Assembly (NCBI RefSeq): GCF_905220705.1 | Contig: NZ_CAJNAT010000038.1 | Span: 1 to 60,193, forward strand | Length of the DNA: 60,193 bases | Direction of reading: 5' to 3' | From: Paraburkholderia domus | GTDB lineage: Bacteria; Pseudomonadota; Gammaproteobacteria; Burkholderiales; Burkholderiaceae | In this document: positions 9,696-18,816 of the stretch, piece after piece | How the letters are laid out: every line of letters begins with the position of its first letter | Numbering within the stretch: position 1 is the stretch's first letter | Program-made: the position numbers and the translations under genes | The notes under the pieces: generated by a model | The model's database searches: none | Seen by the model: only the letters and a program-made list of their open reading frames with translations | Told to the model about the DNA's origin: nothing

Positions 9696-9934
9696 TGTCT
9701 CGACTCGCTTCGTTTGTCTGAAGCGCGCGCCATCGTCAATCTGGCGTCCCCTCCCAGTTTTCATCACCGTACCGATCACGTTTGTCCGCCTCACTGATTG
9801 CTGTCGAGCGCGTGGCCGGGCGTTGGGATCTCTGCTCAGACTCCATCCCGCCGAGTGGAACCAGTCACTCGCGCGGCCGACGGAATCTGGCTGCAGACGC
9901 ACGTGTGCGACTGCAAAATAAGAAGAGGGTACGC

Positions 9935-11470
9935 ATGGTCTTTCACAGCATCCTGTTCGAAAAGCCGGAGGACGGACCAAAGCCGGATGACGTGCCGGAG
10001 CCCGATTTTTTCGGCGATCTCAATCTCGACCAGATTGTCTCGGCGGTCACGATGGGATGGAACGACTACAACCTGAAGCCGTTCTTCTATACCGAACTGT
10101 CGCGTGAGGAAGCGATAACGTATCGGCACGAGGTCATGCAGGATCTCGACAATGTCGCCGTGCTCGGCAGCATCAAAGCGTTCGCCCACAGCATGCGCAA
10201 AATGCGCGAGCACCTGGCACAGGCGGAGAAGCTCCACTACCGGCCCCAGAAGGAATGGTGGTTCCTCGAATCGGTCGTGGTCTATTGCGAGACACTTGCG
10301 GCCTTTGCCCGGGATCTGCCGCGGGCAGCGCCCACATCGAAAGGCCTGCGGGCGTTTCATCAATACCTGGACGGATATGTGGCGTCTGAGCGCTTTCGGT
10401 TACTCACCCAAGACGCCGACCATATCAAGCAGTGCCTCTCGGCGATTCGATATTGCGTGGTCATCAAGGGGAACGCCGTCACGGTGCGCCCCTACGATGC
10501 GGAGATCGACTACAGTGCCGACGTTCTGAGGATTTTCGACAAATTCAAGCAGGGAGCGGTCAAGGATCATCGCGTCGAGTTGCGCGACTGGCTGGACATG
10601 AATCACGTCGAAGCCCATGTCCTGGATTTCGTCGCGCAACTGTACCCGCAGGCGTTCGTGGAGCTCGCCACATACTGCGCGAACAATGCGAGCTATTTCG
10701 ATGCCACGATCCGGACGTTCGACCGTGAAGTCCAGTTCTACCTCGCGTACCGCGACTACATCGATATCTGCAAAGCTGCGGGCCTGTGTTTTTGCTACCC
10801 ACGTGTGTCATCCGACAGCAAAGCCGTGCGCTGCGACGAGACGTTCGATCTGGCGCTCGCGTACAAGCTCACGAGCGAAAAATCGGGTGTCGTCCGCAAC
10901 GATTTTCATCTCGATGACGAAGAACGGCTGATTGTCGTATCGGGTCCCAACAACGGTGGCAAAACCACCTTTGCCCGCACCTTCGGCCAACTGCACTATC
11001 TGGCGAGGATCGGTTGTCCGGTGCCTGGCCGCCATGCCCTGCTCTTTCTGTACGACCGGCTGTTTACGCATTTCGAGCGCGAAGAAAATACCAACGATCT
11101 GCGTGGCAAGCTCCAGGACGACCTGATGCGCGTTCATCACATCCTGACGCACGCCACGTCGCGCAGCGTCATCATCATGAATGAGATCTTCAGTTCGACA
11201 ACGCTGACTGACGCACTGTTTCTGAGCAGGAAAATCATCGGCGAGATTCTGGAGCGCAATGCGTTGTGCGTTTGCGTAACCTTCATCGAGGAGATCGCGC
11301 ATCTCGGCGAACAGGCCGTGAGCATGGTCAGCGAGATCAAGCCAGGGGACCCGGCTTCCCGCACCTTTCGGGTGAGAAGAAAACCCGCTGACGGTCGTGC
11401 GTACGCGGTGTCGGTCGCCGAACATTATGGCTTGACCTATGACCATTTGAAGGAGCGGCTCGGGCTATGA
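9935..11470 (+). CDS. MutS-related ATPase, first of a pair, fluoride-riboswitch controlled
   Basis: The 511-residue protein has a helical lever-like middle region and a C-terminal MutS-type ABC ATPase. Walker A is GPNNGGKT near residue 330, and the Walker B region reads IIMNEIFSSTT, with Asn where MutS normally has Asp. The mismatch-recognition N-terminal domain of true MutS is absent, so it resembles the MutS-like proteins reported downstream of fluoride riboswitches rather than a mismatch repair enzyme. The ATG at 9935 is the first start followed by conserved-looking sequence. It overlaps the next MutS-like gene by 4 bases. Confidence 0.85.
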   Translation: MVFHSILFEKPEDGPKPDDVPEPDFFGDLNLDQIVSAVTMGWNDYNLKPFFYTELSREEAITYRHEVMQDLDNVAVLGSIKAFAHSMRKMREHLAQAEKLHYRPQKEWWFLESVVVYCETLAAFARDLPRAAPTSKGLRAFHQYLDGYVASERFRLLTQDADHIKQCLSAIRYCVVIKGNAVTVRPYDAEIDYSADVLRIFDKFKQGAVKDHRVELRDWLDMNHVEAHVLDFVAQLYPQAFVELATYCANNASYFDATIRTFDREVQFYLAYRDYIDICKAAGLCFCYPRVSSDSKAVRCDETFDLALAYKLTSEKSGVVRNDFHLDDEERLIVVSGPNNGGKTTFARTFGQLHYLARIGCPVPGRHALLFLYDRLFTHFEREENTNDLRGKLQDDLMRVHHILTHATSRSVIIMNEIFSSTTLTDALFLSRKIIGEILERNALCVCVTFIEEIAHLGEQAVSMVSEIKPGDPASRTFRVRRKPADGRAYAVSVAEHYGLTYDHLKERLGL

Positions 11471-13017
11471 AGCCATATCTGCTCTATAGGGACCGTGACT
11501 TCAATCTGCGCCGCGAGGCCGAGTGGAACGAGCCGGCGCTGGTGCAGGACCTGGAACTGAACACGCTCTATCAGGCGATGGCGCAGGGTGACGCGTTTCT
11601 CTACGACGTCATCAAGCGGGTCGTCCCGGTCAGTTCAATCGAGCTGGACGAGATTACGTATCGCCATTCGATCCTCGACGATTGCATCAATCATGAGGCC
11701 ACTGTGCGACAGCTCTACGCGATCGCGTTCGAGGCGATCGAAACAGAGCGCAAGAGCTACTACAGCTTCTTCTCTTCGTCAGCCAGTTCGGTGTTGTACG
11801 GTGCGCGAGAAATGATCCAGCAATTTGTCGGCGTACTGAGGACGCTGAGGACTGTGACCGACGCACAGGCGGGGCAGTTCCAGTCAGAAGGGTTTGCGCA
11901 ATTTTTCTCGATGATCCAGCGCGAGTTGACAGACGAGTATTTTGTGACGATCCGGCATTGTCTCAAGGAGCTCAAGTTCGGTGACGGCGTGCTGATCAGT
12001 GCCGGGCTGGGAACAGGCAACAAGGGAATCAGCTACGTACTGCGCAAACCGCATGAGAAGGACCCGAACTTTCTGAAGCGGCTACTCGCCAAACGATCGC
12101 CCTCGTTGACGTTTCGTATTGCCGATCGAGATGAGAATGGCGCCCGTGCATTGGCGGAGCTGGAGGCGCGGGGGATCAATCTCGTCGCCAACGCGCTGGC
12201 GCAATCAGCCGAGCACATCCTCAGTTTCTTCACGATGCTGCGCACCGAACTGGCTTTCTACCTCGGGTGCGTCAATCTGCACAATGAGTTGACCCGGCGG
12301 GATCTCGTCATGTGCGTTCCGGTTCCACGGGAGCGCATTGAAAGAGAGCACGCCATTGAAGGGTTGTACGACGCGGGCCTCGCACTGCGCACCGGGCGGG
12401 CACCCGTTGGTAACGACGTGCACGGAGGCGGCACGGAACTCATCGTCATCACGGGCACCAATCAGGGCGGCAAGTCGACGTTTCTGCGAGCGCTTGGACT
12501 GGCACAGATCATGATGCAATGTGGAATGTTCGTCACGGCAACGTCGTTCTCGGCGAACGTGTGCGACGGGATATTTACCCACTACAAGCGCGAGGAAGAT
12601 GCATCGATGAAGAGCGGAAAGCTCGATGAGGAACTCAAACGAATGAGCGAAATTGTCGAACACATCAAGGAACACACGCTCTTGTTGTGCAACGAATCCT
12701 TTGCCGCAACCAATGAGCGCGAGGGTTCCGAGATCGCGCGGCAGATCATCGTGGCGTTGTTGCAGAAACGCGTGAAAATCGTCTTCGTCACACACCTGTA
12801 CGCGCTGGCCCACGGGCTGCATGAGCAGAAGACACAGAGCATGATGTTCCTGAGAGCGGAGCGGCGGCTCGACGGAGTTCGCACGTTCAGACTGACGGAA
12901 GCTGAGCCCTTGCAGACCAGCTATGGGGAAGATCTGTACACGCGGATTTTTCTGTCGCAGGGTGATGAGGAAGCGCGTGGCAAGTCCGCCTCGGCGGACC
13001 TGTCGAAGGTCGGATAG
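11467..13017 (+). CDS. MutS-related ATPase, second of a pair
   Basis: The 516-residue protein has the same layout as its upstream partner. A helical region is followed by a MutS-type ATPase with Walker A GTNQGGKS near residue 335, an altered Walker B LLLCNESFAATN, and a conserved His in VFVTHLYAL. Both copies replace the Walker B Asp with Asn. The ATGA overlap with the upstream gene implies translational coupling and, by inference, a heterodimer. The fluoride-related function is unknown. Confidence 0.85.
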   Translation: MKPYLLYRDRDFNLRREAEWNEPALVQDLELNTLYQAMAQGDAFLYDVIKRVVPVSSIELDEITYRHSILDDCINHEATVRQLYAIAFEAIETERKSYYSFFSSSASSVLYGAREMIQQFVGVLRTLRTVTDAQAGQFQSEGFAQFFSMIQRELTDEYFVTIRHCLKELKFGDGVLISAGLGTGNKGISYVLRKPHEKDPNFLKRLLAKRSPSLTFRIADRDENGARALAELEARGINLVANALAQSAEHILSFFTMLRTELAFYLGCVNLHNELTRRDLVMCVPVPRERIEREHAIEGLYDAGLALRTGRAPVGNDVHGGGTELIVITGTNQGGKSTFLRALGLAQIMMQCGMFVTATSFSANVCDGIFTHYKREEDASMKSGKLDEELKRMSEIVEHIKEHTLLLCNESFAATNEREGSEIARQIIVALLQKRVKIVFVTHLYALAHGLHEQKTQSMMFLRAERRLDGVRTFRLTEAEPLQTSYGEDLYTRIFLSQGDEEARGKSASADLSKVG

Positions 13018-13117
13018 CATGCCGCCTATCGCGCAGGCATCAGTCCGGGCGAGCACGACCGATGCATTTTATTTCCTGATTCCCATAGCGGACGGAGCCC
13101 GGACGCCGTCATGACGT

Positions 13118-13855
13118 TCATGGTTCGCTTATCTTCCCCTCAAGCGGCAACAGGCTTCGGACCAATTCGGTCCATCCGCTGCACCAGCCGATGGCACCAA
13201 TGAGTGCACCCCGATCTTCCTCCGTGTCAGTGCCCCGGAGGTCCCATCGGAATGCGTTCTCGAAGGTCGAAAGGTGGGCGGAAATGCTGACGATGCTCGC
13301 GTATTGGGACTTTGCGATTTGCGCGCCTTCATGTTCCATCGCTTCAATCAGATGCAAGCGGCAAAGGACGGGCGAACCGGTCCCTGCGCACCGGCCGCAG
13401 ACATACGGAAGCCATCCACGGCGGTTGTCAGCGGCGAAGCGCGCGGCGTTCGTGATGTCCCGTCCCTGTGCCAGCCGTTCGGGTGGTGCATTGCCTTCGG
13501 AGCGCTCGTGGTAGCCGAGGTCGCACAGATGGCACGGGCCGGGCGCATGCAAGAGGTGTCGCGAGACACTGCCCGGGACCAGGCCGTGGATGCCACGATC
13601 GTCCAGGACGTGTATCGCGCGACGCATCAGTTCCCCATACAGAATCGTGCAACCGTGAATCAGATGAGGGCGGAACGCTGCTTCAACGATAAAGAACGCG
13701 AGGCTGTGGCGGGAGCACAGGCCCCAATGCGCGTAAAGGCGCGCACGCACGCCGGGGTCCATAATGCTGCCCTGAATAAACCACCAGAGGAAATCCACTT
13801 CACCGTTCGATAGCATCAAGGTTCGCGCGGATTCGGCGTTGTCTGCTTCATGCAT
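13118..13855 (-). CDS. Unrecognised 245-aa protein with Cys clusters, led by its own fluoride riboswitch
   Basis: The ATG at 13855 lies 181 bases after a minus-strand fluoride aptamer, and the frame encodes 245 residues. CHLCDLGYHE (about residue 117) and CGRCAGTGSPVLCRLH (about residues 165-180) give two cysteine-rich spots that could bind zinc or an Fe-S centre. The rest is mostly helical with no signal peptide or clear membrane segment. I do not recognise the family. It converges on the mutS-like pair. The only functional clue is its riboswitch, which places it in the fluoride response. Confidence 0.75.
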   Translation of the reverse strand: MHEADNAESARTLMLSNGEVDFLWWFIQGSIMDPGVRARLYAHWGLCSRHSLAFFIVEAAFRPHLIHGCTILYGELMRRAIHVLDDRGIHGLVPGSVSRHLLHAPGPCHLCDLGYHERSEGNAPPERLAQGRDITNAARFAADNRRGWLPYVCGRCAGTGSPVLCRLHLIEAMEHEGAQIAKSQYASIVSISAHLSTFENAFRWDLRGTDTEEDRGALIGAIGWCSGWTELVRSLLPLEGKISEP

Positions 13856-14013
13856 GGCATCGTCTCCCGGATAGGTCGTGACCACGTATGCACGCGAAAC
13901 CCGAAACGACGGCACGCGAGATGCAATTTGGGTAGACCGGAGAGAAGTTGCGCACGTCAGAATGCCCAGATTACGAACAGCGACGCAAACCTGGACAGAG
14001 GGGTGTTGCGGCT

Positions 14014-14094
14014 CTACAGCCCTCTTCCAGTGAACTGTAGGCATCATCAGCCGCAGCATATTCGAGCAGCGATTCAGGGAGGAATGCCATCTCC
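14014..14094 (-). promoter_or_regulatory. Fluoride riboswitch (crcB motif) on the minus strand
   Basis: Read on the minus strand, 14094-14037 gives GGAGATGGCATTCCTCC, a GCTGC/GCGGC stem, then GGCTGATGATGCCTAC, matching the four plus-strand copies. The AACCGCC segment is less perfect here (AATCGCTGC), but the pairing is kept through one G-T wobble. CTACAG at the aptamer end (14040-14035) can pair with CTGTAG at 14019-14014, an alternative hairpin like those of the other copies. The next gene on this strand starts at 13855. Confidence 0.85.
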
Positions 14095-14298
14095 CGTCTC
14101 GACGCTTTCATTCTATTCACCGCGTTCGCGCTTTGCAACGCGTGCAGCTGCGAGTTCTCCGGCGCTTCTCGCGAGCCTTTTGATCAGAGCTTTCGGTCCG
14201 AGGATCAACTGCTGCGGCGCGAGATGCAATCGGACCGTAATCGCGGCACAAGCCATATCTGAACGGCCCGGCAGTTTCCTTGCTACACTGAAAGCACC

Positions 14299-14379
14299 GG
14301 AGATGGCATTCCTCCCCGAACCGCCGGTCAAGTCCGGCTGATGATGCCTACGATTTCCTGAGTCAGGAGGTCGTGGGCA
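14299..14379 (+). promoter_or_regulatory. Fluoride riboswitch (crcB motif) 2, controls DUF190-enolase
   Basis: The aptamer spans 14299-14351: GGAGATGGCATTCCTCC, then AACCGCCGG, then CCGGCTGATGATGCCTAC. A competing hairpin pairs TGCCTACGA (14345-14353) with TCGTGGGCA (14371-14379) around a TCCTGA/TCAGGA inner stem. No U tract follows. A TACACT just upstream (14284-14289) is a plausible -10 element. Confidence 0.93.
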
Positions 14380-14553
14380 TGTCCCAGCGTCCTGCTGGCC
14401 AGATTTGTACCTCACGTGAATCTGGTTTCCTATGCTTATCATCATTGCGACAAGGTCGTACGCATCCGTCACGCGACGCATCCGAGCGTATTGTGGCGCG
14501 TCCTGCACGCGGCGACAGTTCATGCATTCTTCGGGAACCGATTGGAGCGCCCC

Positions 14554-14919
14554 ATGAAAGGCAGTCAATTGACGCTGTTCGCGGCCAATCAGAGTCACCG
14601 CAAGAGTCACATGACCGTCGTCGAATGGATTCTGGACAAGACGAAAGAAGCCGGCATTGAGGGCGCAACGGTGATCGAAGTGAGTGAAAGCATCGACGCG
14701 CATGGCAAATATCACGCGGCGCGCTTTTTTGAATTGCTCGACCAGCCCGTCGTGGTCACGGTGGCCGCGGAGGACGCACGCATCGATGCACTGCTCGATA
14801 GCCTCCGACACGGCGGTGTCCAACTCTTCTACACGCGCGGTCCTATCGAATACGAGGTATTGGGCGCAGGCGTGAGAGACGGCGAGGAGCACGACGATGG
14901 GCACGCTTGCAGCGATTGA
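14554..14919 (+). CDS. DUF190 family protein (first of three)
   Basis: The 121-residue protein starts MKGSQLTLFAANQSHRKSHMTVVEWIL and contains the DUF190 core AGIEGATVIEVSESIDAHG, resembling a GlnB/PII-like ferredoxin fold. DUF190 proteins are commonly encoded beside fluoride channels and exporters, but their role is unproven. The C-terminus is acidic and His-rich (GEEHDDGH). It is the first gene after riboswitch 2 and overlaps the enolase start by 23 bases, so the two are coupled. Confidence 0.82.
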   Translation: MKGSQLTLFAANQSHRKSHMTVVEWILDKTKEAGIEGATVIEVSESIDAHGKYHAARFFELLDQPVVVTVAAEDARIDALLDSLRHGGVQLFYTRGPIEYEVLGAGVRDGEEHDDGHACSD

Positions 14920-16189
14920 GCGCATTACCGCAGACGAAGTACTCGATTCCCGAGGCAACCCGACGATCGAGGTCACCGTGGAACTTCTGGATGGCATCCA
15001 GGCGAGCGCAGCGGTTCCTTCCGGTGCGTCGACGGGGGAATTCGAAGCCGTCGAGCTGCGTGATGGTGATCGCTCCCGCTACGGCGGCAAGGGCGTTCTC
15101 GATGCGGTGCGCAACGTCAACGAATCGATCGCTGAGACGCTGGAAGGTATGCGAGTGGACGACCAGCGGCGCATTGACGCGACCCTGATCGAGCTGGACG
15201 GCACGGAATCCAAGAGTCGCCTCGGGGCCAATGCGATTCTCGGCGTATCGCTGGCGTGCGCGAAAGCTGCCGCACAGGCCTGTGGGTTGCCGCTGTTCCG
15301 CTACCTGGGAGGCGCCAATTCACACGTGCTGCCTGTGCCGATGTTCAACGTGTTGAACGGCGGCAAACATGCACATCACGGTCCCGACGTTCAGGAATTC
15401 AAACTCGTGCCGCTCGGCGCGCCGACGTTTCGGGAAGCACTGCGCTATGGCGCTGAAATCTATCACGCGCTGCACGAAGTTCTCGTAGAACTGGGGACGA
15501 CGACGAACGTAGGCGACGAGGGTGGGTTCGTCCCGCAACTGCCCTCGAACGTCGCAGCGATGGAAGCGATCATGCGTGCAATCGAACGTGCGGGCTATCG
15601 TCCAGGAGACGATGTCGCGATCGGTCTGGACCCTGCGGCGTCGTCGTTCTATCACGATGACCGTTATCACCTGACGCGTGACGGTTTGACATTGTCGTCC
15701 GACGAGATGATTGACTACTGGAAAACGTGGGTCGCCCGGTACCCCATCGTCTCGCTTGAAGATCCCCTCGCGGATAGCGATTGGGCGGGATTTGCCAGTC
15801 TGACTGCACAGCTTGGCGGGCGCGTGCAGATCGTCGGTGATGATCTGTTCGTCACAAACCGCAAGTTCCTGAGCCGTGGTATCCGGGAAGGCTGCTGCAA
15901 CAGCATACTGATCAAGCTTAACCAGATCGGCACGGTGACAGAAACGCTCGACACTGCGCGGCTCGCGCAGTCCTCGGGATACACGTGCCTGGTCTCGCAC
16001 CGTTCGGGCGAGACGGAGGATACGAGCATCGCGGACCTGGCGGTCGCGCTTAACTGCGGCCAGATCAAATCCGGGGCACCCGCGCGCGGCGAACGCGTGG
16101 CGAAGTACAACCGTTTGCTTGCGATCGAAAGAGTGCTGGGGCGGGACGCCGTGTTTGCCGGCAAGGACGCATTCCGGCAGCGCCAATAG
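14897..16189 (+). CDS. eno: Enolase (phosphopyruvate hydratase), fluoride-riboswitch controlled
   Basis: The 430-residue protein aligns end to end with bacterial enolases. Visible are the N-terminal DSRGNPTIEV, the catalytic-loop H in GGKHAHHGPDVQEF, the catalytic acid in VGDEGGF, metal ligands in SLEDPL and GDDLFVTN, the catalytic Lys in ILIKLNQIGT, and SHRSGETEDT with the substrate-binding His. Enolase converts 2-phosphoglycerate to phosphoenolpyruvate and is inhibited by fluoride together with Mg and phosphate. Placing eno behind a fluoride riboswitch suggests extra enzyme is made to offset inhibition. It is probably a second copy beside a housekeeping eno elsewhere. Confidence 0.95.
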   Translation: MGTLAAIERITADEVLDSRGNPTIEVTVELLDGIQASAAVPSGASTGEFEAVELRDGDRSRYGGKGVLDAVRNVNESIAETLEGMRVDDQRRIDATLIELDGTESKSRLGANAILGVSLACAKAAAQACGLPLFRYLGGANSHVLPVPMFNVLNGGKHAHHGPDVQEFKLVPLGAPTFREALRYGAEIYHALHEVLVELGTTTNVGDEGGFVPQLPSNVAAMEAIMRAIERAGYRPGDDVAIGLDPAASSFYHDDRYHLTRDGLTLSSDEMIDYWKTWVARYPIVSLEDPLADSDWAGFASLTAQLGGRVQIVGDDLFVTNRKFLSRGIREGCCNSILIKLNQIGTVTETLDTARLAQSSGYTCLVSHRSGETEDTSIADLAVALNCGQIKSGAPARGERVAKYNRLLAIERVLGRDAVFAGKDAFRQRQ

Positions 16190-16450
16190 AGGACGCCTGA
16201 CGGCAGGGCTGGATCCAGTCATGAGGCGTCGCGCGCGAGTTCCGTCGTCCGGCAGGGAGGACCGCCCGTTGTGCGAACGAGATGCTGCACAGCACAATCG
16301 TGTGTCGTGGTGCCTGTGAACTAGAATGAATCAAGCGGTGGATGACCGGGCCTGCCTCGGTCGAGCAACGCGGTGTTACTCCGGGTACTGGACGCAGCCA
16401 CGCGCGCGCCGCTCGGAGTTGCAAGGCCCGGTGGGCGGCGGAGATGCACG

Positions 16451-16819
16451 ATGAACGGCTATCAACTGACGTTCTATACAGAGCAGAACAGGAAGCATGG
16501 CCATCAGACCGTATGCGAATGGCTGCTGCATGAGGTTCGCCAACTCGGTATCGGTGGCGCGACCGTCATCAATTGCGCCGAAGGCATCGGCCACGCGGGT
16601 TCGCATCATGCGGCCCACATGCTCAGGCTCGACGACCAGCCGGTGCAGATCATTCTTGCTGTGACTGAAAAGGAAGCCGGGCAGCTTCTGGATCTCGTGC
16701 GCGCCGAAAACGTGCACGTTTTCTACATGCGCTTTCCGATCGAGTTCGGTGTGATCGGTGACGACGTCCCGAATAAACCGTCGAAGCATTTTTCCCTGTT
16801 CGGCCGGTCAACGGGATAG
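16451..16819 (+). CDS. DUF190 family protein (second of three)
   Basis: The 122-residue protein starts MNGYQLTFYTEQNRKHGHQTVCEWLL and keeps the core string LGIGGATVINCAEGIGHAG, clearly related to the copy upstream of eno. The ATG at 16451 follows a GGCGGAGATGCACG ribosome-site region. It lies 261 bases after eno, probably still on the riboswitch-2 transcript since no terminator is obvious between them. The function of the family is unknown. Confidence 0.8.
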   Translation: MNGYQLTFYTEQNRKHGHQTVCEWLLHEVRQLGIGGATVINCAEGIGHAGSHHAAHMLRLDDQPVQIILAVTEKEAGQLLDLVRAENVHVFYMRFPIEFGVIGDDVPNKPSKHFSLFGRSTG

Positions 16820-16834
16820 GAGGAAACGCAAACC

Positions 16835-16862
16835 TTGCAAGCGTCGGCGCGTCACCTATACT
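16835..16862 (+). promoter_or_regulatory. Sigma-70-like promoter of the Hyf-like operon
   Basis: TTGCAA (16835-16840) and TATACT (16857-16862) are separated by 16 bases, and the start of riboswitch 3 follows 16 bases later. The spacing and match are good for a housekeeping promoter. Confidence 0.65.
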
Positions 16863-16878
16863 CAAAACTGTTTTTTGT

Positions 16879-16935
16879 GGAGATGGCATTCCTCCCTAAC
16901 CGCCGCTAGCAAGCTTTGCGGCTAATGATGCCTAC
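16879..16935 (+). promoter_or_regulatory. Fluoride riboswitch (crcB motif) 3, controls the Hyf-like operon
   Basis: GGAGATGGCATTCCTCC is followed by AACCGCCGC, a loop, then GCGGCTAATGATGCCTAC. The GCCGC/GCGGC stem of the aptamer is perfect. The last eight bases, ATGCCTAC, are shared with the terminator hairpin directly downstream, which gives a clear on/off mechanism. Confidence 0.94.
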
Positions 16936-16972
16936 AGGGTCCCCGGGCGCTTCGGGGCCGGTAGGCATTTTT
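16928..16972 (+). terminator. Riboswitch-controlled intrinsic terminator
   Basis: ATGCCTAC (16928-16935) pairs with GTAGGCAT (16961-16968) around a GC-rich inner hairpin (CCCCGGGCGCTTCGGGG region), followed by five T residues. Forming this stem destroys the 3' side of the fluoride aptamer, so transcription should stop without fluoride and continue with it. Confidence 0.88.
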
Positions 16973-17179
16973 CAGCCGGCTCGCCTTTTCGAGCATTCCG
17001 GGCATATTGTTGCCTACAAGAACACAAAAAAACATGGAATGCGCAAGCGAGTCGCCGTGCGACGATGGTTGCCGCCCCCGTCCATACGCATTGCCGCGAC
17101 TTCGCGTAGCGATCAGCGCGGGCGTTGAAATCCGGTCCCAAGGTGTCGTTCAGCAACCCTTCGTCTTCACGGAGGGGGC

Positions 17180-18127
17180 ATGAACGCGCACGACGTCGCC
17201 CTCCAGATTGCCCAGGTGGTGACCATCATCGCACTGTCACCGCTTCTACAAGGCGTCATCCTGCAATGGGAGGAGCGTGTGCAACGCGCACGCGGCCCTG
17301 GCATCTTCCAACCCTATCGAGACCTGTGGAAACTCTTCCACAAGCAACTCGTCGTGCCGAACTCCGCTTCGTGGATTTACTGGACTGCACCGGTCGTCGC
17401 GTTCACCTGCATGCTCACGGTACCGATCCTCATCCCGGTGCTCACCGACTTTCCACTGCCGCTTTCCGACATGGGCGACATCCTTGGCGGCGGCCTCATC
17501 CTGACATTCGGGTCGTTTGCGGTCGTGTTGGCGGGTCTGGATTCGGGAAGCGCCTATGGCGGCATTGGCTCAAGCCGCTCGGTGATGCTCGGCATTCTCG
17601 CGGAGCCCACGCTGATCCTCGTGCTGGTCGGCATCACGCTGCTCGCCAAAGCCATGCTGCCGTTCGTCGTGAACCATCTGCTTGTGGCACAGCCATCCGT
17701 GTACTGGAGTCCGGCACACCTGTTTCTCGTCTTCGCGTTTTTCGTCCTGCTGCTGGTTGAGACGGACCGCTTGCCGATCCACTCGAGCACGCACATCGAG
17801 GTGTACATGATCGACGAGGCGCGCATCCTCGAGTACTCGGGACCGCTTCTGGCGCTGCTCAAATGGGCGTCGATGATGAAGCAGTTCATTCTCTACACCA
17901 TTTTCTGCAACGTGCTGACCCTCCCGTGGGGACTATCGCAACACGGCACAGCGCTGGGTGCATTAGGTGCGGCGATCGGTCTTTTCCTGCGTATGTTGCT
18001 GGTCGTGCTCGTCGTTGTTGTTGTCGAGACGGCGCAATCCAGGTTGCGCTTCTTCCGGTATCAGGAGCCACTTGCGGCGTCGTTCATGCTGGCGGTGCTT
18101 GCGATCGCCGCCAACCAGCTTCGGTGA
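17180..18127 (+). CDS. HyfC/HycD/NuoH-like membrane subunit
   Basis: The 315-residue protein has about eight membrane segments and the NuoH-family strings RARGPGIFQPYRDLWKL (near residue 35) and FVLLLVETDRLPI with its acidic residues (near 190). This subunit anchors the hydrophilic arm of complex-I-like and hydrogenase-4-like complexes. A GGAGGGGG ribosome site precedes the ATG. It is the first gene of a six-gene operon (C-E-F-G-HI-B), 244 bases after a fluoride riboswitch. Confidence 0.9.
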   Translation: MNAHDVALQIAQVVTIIALSPLLQGVILQWEERVQRARGPGIFQPYRDLWKLFHKQLVVPNSASWIYWTAPVVAFTCMLTVPILIPVLTDFPLPLSDMGDILGGGLILTFGSFAVVLAGLDSGSAYGGIGSSRSVMLGILAEPTLILVLVGITLLAKAMLPFVVNHLLVAQPSVYWSPAHLFLVFAFFVLLLVETDRLPIHSSTHIEVYMIDEARILEYSGPLLALLKWASMMKQFILYTIFCNVLTLPWGLSQHGTALGALGAAIGLFLRMLLVVLVVVVVETAQSRLRFFRYQEPLAASFMLAVLAIAANQLR

Positions 18128-18133
18128 CATGTC

Positions 18134-18814
18134 ATGCTGCTCGCCCACCTGAGTCCGCTCGCCGCATCGCTCTTCAGCCTGCTGGCGATCGGCAGCCTGC
18201 TGCTTGCGTTTGTGATGCTGGGCTCGCGCTGGCTGAAGGACTACCTGCTCGCGTTCATGGCCGAGTCGTGGCTGATCGCGGCGCTCTCCGGCGCGGTGGG
18301 CTACTACGGCAACTACCACGAACTGTATCTGATCGCGCTTTTAACCGCGTTTTTTCGGGGCCTGGTGCTGCCTTATCTGATCTGGCGAATCATCGTCCGG
18401 CTGGAAGTCGAGCGGGAGTTGCATGTGATCCTGCAGCCAAGCTCAAGCATCGTGCTGGGTGCGCTGCTGGTGCTCTTCGCCTTTGTCGTGTCGAACCATC
18501 TGGGCAACGCGCTGGGCCTGGGCGGCACGGTAGTGGTGCTGGCGCTCACCGTGATGCTCTCGATGAAGCTCATCGGCTTTCTGATGTTGGCGGTGCGCCA
18601 TGAGGCAATCAGTCAGGTGCTGGGCCTCCTGATCCTGGAGAACGGGATATTCCTGGGTTCCCAGATTCTCGTGCCGGGGATGCCGATGCTGATCGAACTG
18701 GTGTTGCTGTTCGATCTGCTCGTGATCGTCGTGAGCTTCGGCGTACTGGTTCGCTATCTGGTCGCGCACGTCGGCAGTACGAGCAGCCGGGAACTCAGAC
18801 GGCTGGTGGGGTGA
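18134..18814 (+). CDS. HyfE-like membrane subunit
   Basis: The 226-residue protein has about seven hydrophobic segments. It includes the NuoK-like string LLILENGIF near residue 160 with a membrane-buried Glu, and HELYLIALLTAFFRG earlier. HyfE-type proteins form part of the membrane arm of hydrogenase-4-like complexes. It begins 6 bases after the NuoH-like gene and overlaps the next GTG region. Confidence 0.88.
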   Translation: MLLAHLSPLAASLFSLLAIGSLLLAFVMLGSRWLKDYLLAFMAESWLIAALSGAVGYYGNYHELYLIALLTAFFRGLVLPYLIWRIIVRLEVERELHVILQPSSSIVLGALLVLFAFVVSNHLGNALGLGGTVVVLALTVMLSMKLIGFLMLAVRHEAISQVLGLLILENGIFLGSQILVPGMPMLIELVLLFDLLVIVVSFGVLVRYLVAHVGSTSSRELRRLVG

Positions 18815-18816
18815 CC

